Below are positions 15,180 to 20,054 of a stretch of DNA of 20,054 nt, piece after piece. Under the pieces are notes generated by a model. The model saw only the letters and a list, made by a program, of their open reading frames with translations. It did not search any database and was not told the origin of the DNA. How positions within the stretch are numbered: position 1 is the stretch's first letter; the number at the start of each line of letters is the position of its first letter. Location of the stretch: the NCBI GenBank assembly GCA_030605265.1, contig JAUWIR010000011.1, forward strand, positions 1-20,054, given 5' to 3'. The stretch is from Pseudomonadota bacterium. Its GTDB lineage: Bacteria; SZUA-182; DTGQ01. The position numbers and the translations under genes are program-made.

Positions 15180-15711
15180 TTTTCTTATCTCCAATCTCTG
15201 CATAACGAAGCTGTTTTTTCTCGCCTTGTAAAGTATACTCCATTTCCTTCATATTCATATAACTGAGTACATTGGACATACGATGGTCCTGCCCAAAGAT
15301 ATGCTCCGGCACAAAGTGCAGCGCTCCATTAGCACATACCTTGACGCATTCGGGATCTCCCCCGCAAAGATCGCACTTAAAGGGGGTATCAAGGCTTTCA
15401 TGTAAGTAGATGGCCCCAAAGGGGCAAGCTTTTACACACATCTGACAGCCCACACACTCTTCAGCGTGAATGAGGATTACGCCGTTTTCATCTTTTTTAA
15501 TAGCCCCTTTTCTGCATACCTCCGCGCATTTTGGCTTTTTGCATTGCCCGCACATTATGGGCATCCGGATGATCGGATTAGGGTAGAGCACCATGACTCG
15601 AATGGCGGATTTTTTCGGATTAATCACCTTAAAGTGTTTTATTGAACAAGCTATTTCACAGGTTTTACACCCTGAGCACCTCTCAGGGGTAACAGTTAAT
15701 CTTTTTGGCAT
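15169..15711 (-). CDS. Four-cluster ferredoxin-like electron-transfer subunit of the AOR
   Basis: A 180-residue iron-sulfur protein with 16 cysteines in four groups: Cys12/15/18/22 (CSGCKTCEIAC), 54/57/62/66 (CGQCKKPKCAEVC), 86/89/92/96 (CVGCQMCVKAC) and 113/116/122/126 (CDLCGGDPECVKVC). This is the layout of the DMSO-reductase B / HycB-like family, able to hold four [4Fe-4S] clusters. It has no signal peptide or membrane segment. Its stop overlaps the AOR start by 11 bases, so it is almost certainly the AOR's partner and passes electrons from the tungsten subunit to a soluble acceptor. GGAAAGGTG precedes the ATG. No flavin subunit follows, unlike three-subunit NAD-linked AORs. Confidence 0.92.
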   Translation of the reverse strand: MPKRLTVTPERCSGCKTCEIACSIKHFKVINPKKSAIRVMVLYPNPIIRMPIMCGQCKKPKCAEVCRKGAIKKDENGVILIHAEECVGCQMCVKACPFGAIYLHESLDTPFKCDLCGGDPECVKVCANGALHFVPEHIFGQDHRMSNVLSYMNMKEMEYTLQGEKKQLRYAEIGDKKNDD

Positions 15712-15806
15712 TATTGCACCTTTCCAAATCTAATTTTTATGACAGAAACCATCAAAATGGGCATAAATAGCAAAAGTCATGCCATTTATAGACAGGATGA
15801 AAAGCT

Positions 15807-16448
15807 TTACATAAAATAATTTTTTAATTCTGAAAAAGAGGAAAGGACAATATCCGGTTGATTTTCCTCTATTTTACCAATCCCTCCTCTAATAAAAGCT
15901 GTCAGTACCTTCGCTCTTCGACCGGTCTCGATATCAATGGCGCTGTCTCCGACCATGGCTGCCTGAGAGGAAGGAACAGCGGATTTATCCAGTAGTTGCA
16001 ATACCCTGGTGGGATCAGGCTTGCGTTGTTTCCCCTCTCTATCCCCCATAATTTCAATAAAATAGTCTGCTATTTCTAACCGCTCCAGAATCATTTTACT
16101 AATACTTTCAATTTTATTAGTCAAAACAAACTGTTTTTTCTCTTTAAAATACTCTAAGGTTTTTTTGACCCCCTCATACAAAGCTGTCTGATCAGTGCAA
16201 TGCTGCTGATAAAAAGAGAGCATAATTTTTAGCCCCTCAGGGAAGAAATTTTCCCTGCCGTCCAAAGCGCTCACAACCAAATGCTTTATTCCTTTGCCAA
16301 TGTATCTTCGAAGTTCCGGTTCTTCTTTTATGGGGAGTCCTAATTGGGAAAGCATATAATTTGCGGCGATACAAAGATCTTTCCGGGAATCAACCAATGT
16401 TCCGTCTAGATCATAGATAAGCAACTGGAGGGGTATTTTTTTGATCAC
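15807..16448 (-). CDS. HAD-superfamily hydrolase, phosphoglycolate phosphatase-like
   Basis: A 213-residue cytoplasmic phosphatase of HAD subfamily IA. The motifs are DLDGTLVDS (nucleophile Asp13, acid Asp15), LTNK near residue 109, the lysine in RKPDPTRV, and MVGDSAIDIETG with the magnesium-binding aspartates. The helical cap between motifs I and II is of the phosphoglycolate phosphatase/PPase type (C1). The substrate cannot be fixed from sequence. It is not of the OtsB (trehalose-6-phosphate phosphatase) subgroup. The GTG start at 16446-16448 lacks a clear ribosome site and no better start exists before the DLDGT motif. A 9-bp-unit repeat fills most of the 57-base gap to the radical SAM gene, and 95 bases separate it from the ferredoxin gene. 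Confidence 0.87.
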   Translation of the reverse strand: MIKKIPLQLLIYDLDGTLVDSRKDLCIAANYMLSQLGLPIKEEPELRRYIGKGIKHLVVSALDGRENFFPEGLKIMLSFYQQHCTDQTALYEGVKKTLEYFKEKKQFVLTNKIESISKMILERLEIADYFIEIMGDREGKQRKPDPTRVLQLLDKSAVPSSQAAMVGDSAIDIETGRRAKVLTAFIRGGIGKIEENQPDIVLSSFSELKNYFM

Positions 16449-16462
16449 AATGAATTAAAAAA

Positions 16463-16492
16463 AATCCTGTAGATTCTGTTAATCCTGTCTAA
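16463..16492 (+). repeat. 9-bp-unit intergenic repeat, locus 5
   Basis: Three units read AATCCTGTAG, ATTCTGTTA and ATCCTGTCTAAG, close to the copy at 4701-4730. It fills the gap between the radical SAM and HAD genes. Confidence 0.8.
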
Positions 16493-16505
16493 GAAAAAAT
16501 CTTGT

Positions 16506-17366
16506 CTACCTTGACAGTATTCTCATTGACGATAAAATGGCCCGAATATCTAAGCTTTTTACTAAATACATAAATTGCGGCACTGCGCACCCGCATAAAG
16601 AGCAATCAACTTCCGGGCCCATAACGCACGGCTTTTTCAGTTTACCTTGTGCATCCAAACCAACAATGCAATTTCCCGCAGGACAATCATCACCCCACGG
16701 AGTATGGCAGCATAGCTGTAATTGCCGAATGCTGTTGATAATAAATCCGCCATACCTATTTTTCAAACCCTTAATAATCCCAACAGCAGCCTTCCGTTCC
16801 TCAGAACTAAGCAGCAAGCCGGAGGTATCTTGTTTTGCCGGCGTATAAAATCCAAAAATGATTCCCCTGCACCGCTTATGCCAGAATTGAACAGTTTCTG
16901 TTATAGTTTTCTCATCTTTATTAAGTTGAGTAATGTCATAAATAATGAAACAATCATCCCTTATATGACGCACAATATTTGACCAGCACTCCCCTCGCTG
17001 CTTGTTATGTATTTCTTCATTCCCGTCAATAGAGACTAGAAAGGACACATTGTCCCAATGGGGAAGCTCTAAAGTGCCGTTAGTGGCAATCCAATTCCAT
17101 TTAAATAAATGGATCAGTTTTTTAATATCCCCTGCCCGAAGAAGGGGCTCTCCGCCAGTCCAGGCACCATAATAACGGTGATTTTCATGGTAAGAAGAGA
17201 TAACCTTTTTCCAATCCTTGGCAGTTAATTCCGGAAGGCCTTGATACCATTTCATGTAACAGGTTTGGCAGGAAAGAGTACAGCTGTGGGTGATGTCAAT
17301 GCTAAAGCCAATCGGCTTTCTTTTTAAGATACGTCTCCAGATGGTAAAATAATCAACTATATTCAT
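16506..17366 (-). CDS. Radical SAM protein with a C-terminal cysteine-rich (SPASM-like) region
   Basis: The 286-residue protein has the radical SAM CxxxCxxC motif at Cys29/33/36 (CTLSCQTC) and the SAM-binding GGEP at residues 71-74, then VSIDGNEEIH, usual in this superfamily. Residues about 219-260 contain eight cysteines (CC, DDC, GNC, KPC, VDC, SLC, GC), enough for two auxiliary iron-sulfur clusters as in SPASM or related domains. SPASM enzymes modify peptides, or oxidise protein or small-molecule substrates, but I cannot assign a substrate and see no small precursor peptide gene nearby. The start ATG lies 9 bases after the stop of the geranylgeranyl-reductase-like gene, with AGGATGG as ribosome site, so the two are co-transcribed and may act in one pathway. 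Confidence 0.88.
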   Translation of the reverse strand: MNIVDYFTIWRRILKRKPIGFSIDITHSCTLSCQTCYMKWYQGLPELTAKDWKKVISSYHENHRYYGAWTGGEPLLRAGDIKKLIHLFKWNWIATNGTLELPHWDNVSFLVSIDGNEEIHNKQRGECWSNIVRHIRDDCFIIYDITQLNKDEKTITETVQFWHKRCRGIIFGFYTPAKQDTSGLLLSSEERKAAVGIIKGLKNRYGGFIINSIRQLQLCCHTPWGDDCPAGNCIVGLDAQGKLKKPCVMGPEVDCSLCGCAVPQFMYLVKSLDIRAILSSMRILSR

Positions 17367-17375
17367 TCATCCATC

Positions 17376-18497
17376 CTAAAAACCAACAAAAGAGCATTTA
17401 AGGGCCCTGGAAATTACTTTTGTTCCTAAAAGGCGCATTAAAATCTCTGCTGCCCATCCCCATTTATACACTAAAAAGTCCGCCCGTTTTCTGGTTCTCA
17501 AAGCATTAGCAAACTCCCGACCGCACTCTTTTCTCCATTGTTTTTCATACTCAAAAAGGGGCCGGCCGTGTTTGATAAAATCAGCGCTTGTTTCTCCGGC
17601 AATACGGCCGCAAGTCATCACCACGGGAATCCCTCCCCCATTGGTAGCCATTACGTGGCCTGCAGCATCACCTACCAGGAGGATATTATCAATGACGGTG
17701 TTGGCAAGGGGACCATTTACCGGCACAAGGCCGGCAATGGTAGAACATTTTTCACTTTTCGCAGTTATTCCCCGCAGGTGAAGTGTTTTAAGGAATTGGT
17801 CCAATAGAGAAAGGATATTTTCATTATAAAAATTTTTTCTAATCCCCAAGCCTACATTGGCACTGTCTTTTCCTTTGGGGATTACCCAGGCGTACCCGCC
17901 GGGGGATACGTTTCCATAATGCATTTCCACTACTTCAGGTTCCAGGGATAAGTTTTTCATTACATATTGAACACAGACAGCCAAGTCTTTTTGAATGTTG
18001 ATACCCAGGGGATTAAGTAAAGTCCTGCTTGGCCCGCAAGCCAAAATAATCACTTTGGGCAAAAACACATCATCTGATGTATACACTTGGCCATTTTGAA
18101 TTTTTTCCACTGGTCTGTTCATCCGGATGGTTGCACCGGCTTTTTCCGCTTGTTCAAGTAAATACTGTTCAAATTTTTCTCTATAGACACTGTGGCCTTT
18201 TAGGGGCACATCAAAGCTTGTCCCCTTTGGAGAAAACACACGAACAAGGTCAATTTTTTGGGCAATCAATTCATCAGGAATATTGTATAGCTCTTGAACT
18301 AATTGGCTTCGGGTAAAAATTTTTTCAAGTTCCCGGGCTGTAGGGAAAAATTCACCACAGCGAATAGGAAGGCCTATTACCTTTTTTTGCTCAAGAAGGA
18401 GAGTATTTACTCCCTTTAGGGCGGCGTATTTTGCCGCCATGGAACCAGCCGGCCCACCTCCTATCACCACAACATCATAATTATTATTGAACTTCAT
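17376..18497 (-). CDS. Geranylgeranyl reductase-family flavoprotein
   Basis: An FAD-dependent reductase of the GGR/FixC-like family, 373 residues, probably peripheral to the membrane. Visible features are the FAD motif VVIGGGPAGSMAA (near residues 10-22), LPIRCGEFF, the YREKFEQYLLEQA segment, GGYAWVIPKG with NVGLGI, and LLVGDAAGHVMATNGGGI binding the FAD ribityl part. In this family the substrate is an isoprenoid chain (archaeal-type lipids, chlorophyll, quinones), reduced one double bond at a time; the exact substrate here is unknown. I prefer the ATG at 18495-18497 because GGAG lies 8 bases upstream, inside the slightly longer frame starting at 18512. A candidate promoter and palindrome lie upstream and a radical SAM gene follows at once. 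Confidence 0.88.
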   Translation of the reverse strand: MKFNNNYDVVVIGGGPAGSMAAKYAALKGVNTLLLEQKKVIGLPIRCGEFFPTARELEKIFTRSQLVQELYNIPDELIAQKIDLVRVFSPKGTSFDVPLKGHSVYREKFEQYLLEQAEKAGATIRMNRPVEKIQNGQVYTSDDVFLPKVIILACGPSRTLLNPLGINIQKDLAVCVQYVMKNLSLEPEVVEMHYGNVSPGGYAWVIPKGKDSANVGLGIRKNFYNENILSLLDQFLKTLHLRGITAKSEKCSTIAGLVPVNGPLANTVIDNILLVGDAAGHVMATNGGGIPVVMTCGRIAGETSADFIKHGRPLFEYEKQWRKECGREFANALRTRKRADFLVYKWGWAAEILMRLLGTKVISRALKCSFVGF

Positions 18498-18572
18498 TAT
18501 TTTTCTCCGCATTTACTTAATTAGTCGAGGTAAATACTTGAGTCACTTGCTGGGGAGTTTTTTGTTGGATGT

Positions 18573-18602
18573 ATTATACCGCAATTGTGGTAATTATCAC
18601 AA
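18573..18602 (-). promoter_or_regulatory. Candidate sigma70-type promoter for the reductase-radical SAM operon
   Basis: On the minus strand TTGTGA (18597-18602) is followed after 18 bases by a perfect TATAAT (18573-18578). The leader to the chosen ATG is about 70 bases. A palindrome covers the -35 and half the spacer. Confidence 0.5.
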
Positions 18603-18603
18603 T
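18584..18603. promoter_or_regulatory. CRP/FNR-like 20-bp palindrome over the -35 region
   Basis: ATTGTGGTAATTATCACAAT is symmetrical except for one base pair. Its core TGTGG-N6-TCACA differs at one base from the E. coli CRP consensus TGTGA-N6-TCACA. Its overlap with the candidate -35 and spacer fits a repressor site or a class II activator-like site. The protein that binds is unknown. Confidence 0.45.
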
Positions 18604-18879
18604 ATGTACTTTCAGTAAATATAATTTTGACTATTACAAAGGCCGGTAAATGACCGCTCACCCTTTATCCAATCTGGATAAATACTACTTTTATATCTCA
18701 TTTTTCACTTTTTATTTTTCGTTTATGAATAATTATTTGGAGGAAAAAATAGAGGTAATATTACTCTATTGTATGCTAATAAATTGTTTCATAAATATGA
18801 AACATAATAAAATTTTTTTACTTTTTATTTTTTACGCATGTAAAATCTTGCTTTTACCGAAAAATAGAAGTTACCTCAA

Positions 18880-18911
18880 ATTCTGTTGAATTCCGTTAAC
18901 CCTGTCTAATA
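18880..18911 (+). repeat. 9-bp-unit intergenic repeat, locus 6 (degenerate)
   Basis: Units read ATTCTGTTG, ATTCCGTTA and ACCCTGTCTAAT, preserving the 9-bp spacing but with several changes. It ends a few bases before the MATE ribosome site. Confidence 0.65.
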
Positions 18912-18924
18912 TTAGGAGCAGTGT

Positions 18925-20054
18925 TTGATACAAAGTGGTTCAAATAAATCGAAAGCTCGTTTGGTTGAGGGCCCTGTAGGTAAAACTCTCGTCAAACTCA
19001 CCCTGCCTATGATTTTTGGCGCTTTTTCTATGGTTGCCTTTAACCTTGCGGACACCTTTTTTGTTGGCAAATTAGGGGCCAAGGAGTTAGCTGCCATGAG
19101 CTTTACCTTTCCGGTAGTGCTCTTTGTCTCCAGTATGGGTATGGGCATTGGCATGGGAGCAGCTTCGGTAATCTCACGGGCCATTGGAGAAGGGGACCAT
19201 CATAAAGTAAAGCGCCTCACTACTGACAGCCTGATCTTGTCCTTTCTTTTGGCTATCTGCTTCACAGTAATCGGGCTTTTCACCATTCATCCCCTCTTTC
19301 GTCTACTGGGAGCAAATAGTGAAATATTGCCCCTGATCAAAGAGTATATGGCCATCTGGTATTTAGGCATCCTTTTTCTCTTCACCCCCATGATTGGAAA
19401 TAATGCCATACGGGCTACAGGAGATACCAAAACCCCCTGCCTCATTATGATGACAGCAGCCGGGATAAATATCCTTTTAGACCCTTTCCTCATCTTTGGC
19501 TTAAGCATTTCCCCCAAACTCGGTTTAGCAGGAGCAGCCATTGCTACGGTCATCTCAAGGGCGATCACTTTCATCATTGTCTTATTAGTTCTGAGTTTTC
19601 GAGAAAAACTATTGGATTTTTCCTTTCCTCAATTTTCTCAAGTCCTTCAATCTTGGAATAAAATCCTCTATATAGGGCTTCCCTCAGCAGTAACCAACGT
19701 TATTGTGCCGTTATCCCTGGGGGCCATTACCAGCCTTGTGGCTACGTATGGCCCGGAATCGGTTGCCGCTCTGGGAGTTGGGAGCCGCCTGGAAACTTTG
19801 GTGATAATGGTTATTCTCTCCCTCTCCGCCACGTTGATCCCCTTTATCGGCCAAAATTGGGGAGCACATAAAATTGATCGAATCAATAGCGCCATAAAAT
19901 ATAGCATTCGATTCTCTTTACTATGGGGGACTTCCATGTTTTTTGTTTTTGCCTTTTTTTCCCGACCAATTGCCCTTATTTTCAATAATGATTTAAAAGT
20001 TGTCACAGCCACTATCTGTTATCTTTGGATCATGCCTATTGGAAATGGGTTCCA
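18925..20054 (+). CDS. MATE-family multidrug/sodium antiporter, partial (C-terminus outside window)
   Basis: An inner-membrane efflux transporter of the MATE (NorM/DinF-like) family; 376 codons are present and the frame is open to the edge (family length is about 450). The N-terminus has a short cytoplasmic part ending EGPVGKTLVKLTLPMIFGA, then NLADTFFVGKLGAKELAAMS, the most conserved MATE helix 1-2 segment, then GMGIGMGAASVISRAIGEGD. The central part has RATGDTKTPCLIMM and GINILLDPFLIFG, and the second half repeats the pattern (GLPSAVTNVIV, ALGVGSRLETL, FIGQNWGAHK), reflecting the family's two-lobe symmetry. The TTG at 18925-18927 is chosen because AGGAG lies 6 bases upstream and an in-frame TAG is four codons before it. 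The substrate is unknown. The gene is divergent from the reductase operon. Confidence 0.93.
   Translation, partial: MIQSGSNKSKARLVEGPVGKTLVKLTLPMIFGAFSMVAFNLADTFFVGKLGAKELAAMSFTFPVVLFVSSMGMGIGMGAASVISRAIGEGDHHKVKRLTTDSLILSFLLAICFTVIGLFTIHPLFRLLGANSEILPLIKEYMAIWYLGILFLFTPMIGNNAIRATGDTKTPCLIMMTAAGINILLDPFLIFGLSISPKLGLAGAAIATVISRAITFIIVLLVLSFREKLLDFSFPQFSQVLQSWNKILYIGLPSAVTNVIVPLSLGAITSLVATYGPESVAALGVGSRLETLVIMVILSLSATLIPFIGQNWGAHKIDRINSAIKYSIRFSLLWGTSMFFVFAFFSRPIALIFNNDLKVVTATICYLWIMPIGNGF

Larger units (their letters stand above)
18498..18924. other. Divergent intergenic region between the reductase and MATE genes
   Basis: It contains the candidate promoter and palindrome for the reductase gene, a degenerate 9-bp-unit repeat, and the ribosome site of the MATE gene. 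The 79-codon plus-strand frame at 18650-18889 is Phe/Ile/Tyr-rich, as expected of random AT-rich DNA, and I do not treat it as a gene. Confidence 0.6.

Noticed and set aside
15807..16448. HAD protein as the missing trehalose-6-phosphate phosphatase
   Set aside because: It has the helical cap and motifs of phosphoglycolate-phosphatase-like enzymes, not the OtsB cap, and lies 9.5 kb from otsA in another operon.
18650..18889. 79-residue plus-strand protein upstream of the MATE gene
   Set aside because: Very Phe/Ile/Tyr/Leu-rich from AT-rich DNA, no suitable ribosome site at its ATG, and it overlaps the repeat at 18880.

Overview
The window is AT-rich bacterial chromosomal DNA with no tRNA, rRNA, CRISPR array or insertion sequence that I could see. 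It most likely comes from an uncultured, anaerobic, Gram-negative-type bacterium. An outer-membrane barrel protein of the PorV/UPF0164 type implies a double membrane. A tungsten-type aldehyde:ferredoxin oxidoreductase (AOR), a 16-cysteine ferredoxin and an oxygen-sensitive radical SAM enzyme imply anaerobic metabolism. The many short intergenic repeats resemble those in candidate-phylum genomes, but I cannot name the phylum.

Region 1 (1-4260, minus strand) is most of an F-type ATP synthase operon in the order atpB-atpE-atpF-atpH-atpA-atpG. It has a candidate promoter upstream of atpB, and atpG runs off the window edge. The c subunit has a proton-type, not a sodium-type, ion site. As given, atpA carries a one-base insertion in an A5 run that separates its N-terminal domain from the rest.

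Region 2 (4741-8386, minus strand) is a trehalose module. A DUF5752 protein with two internal repeats overlaps treT (trehalose glycosyltransferring synthase) by four bases, and otsA (trehalose-6-phosphate synthase) lies about 230 bases further on. Two different routes to trehalose are therefore encoded side by side, with no recognisable otsB next to them.

Region 3 (8894-13367) is looser. It holds a thioredoxin-reductase-like flavoprotein that lacks the NADPH-specific arginine motif, one intact yjbQ gene flanked by an N-terminal and a C-terminal fragment of yjbQ-like sequence, a PorV-like outer-membrane protein, a decayed unidentified gene, and a cluster of AGCT-rich repeats.

Region 4 (13368-18497, minus strand) reads in transcription order: geranylgeranyl-reductase-family flavoprotein, radical SAM protein, HAD phosphatase, four-cluster ferredoxin, AOR. 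The AOR frame is broken by one in-frame TAA where the family normally has serine. A good candidate promoter with an overlapping CRP/FNR-like palindrome precedes the reductase gene.

Region 5 (18925-end, plus strand) is the start of a MATE-family efflux transporter, divergent from region 4 and cut by the window edge.

Two families of short interspersed repeats occur between genes: one built from a 9-bp ATCCTGTAA-like unit (six loci) and one built from AGCTGATAAGCT-like units (two loci).
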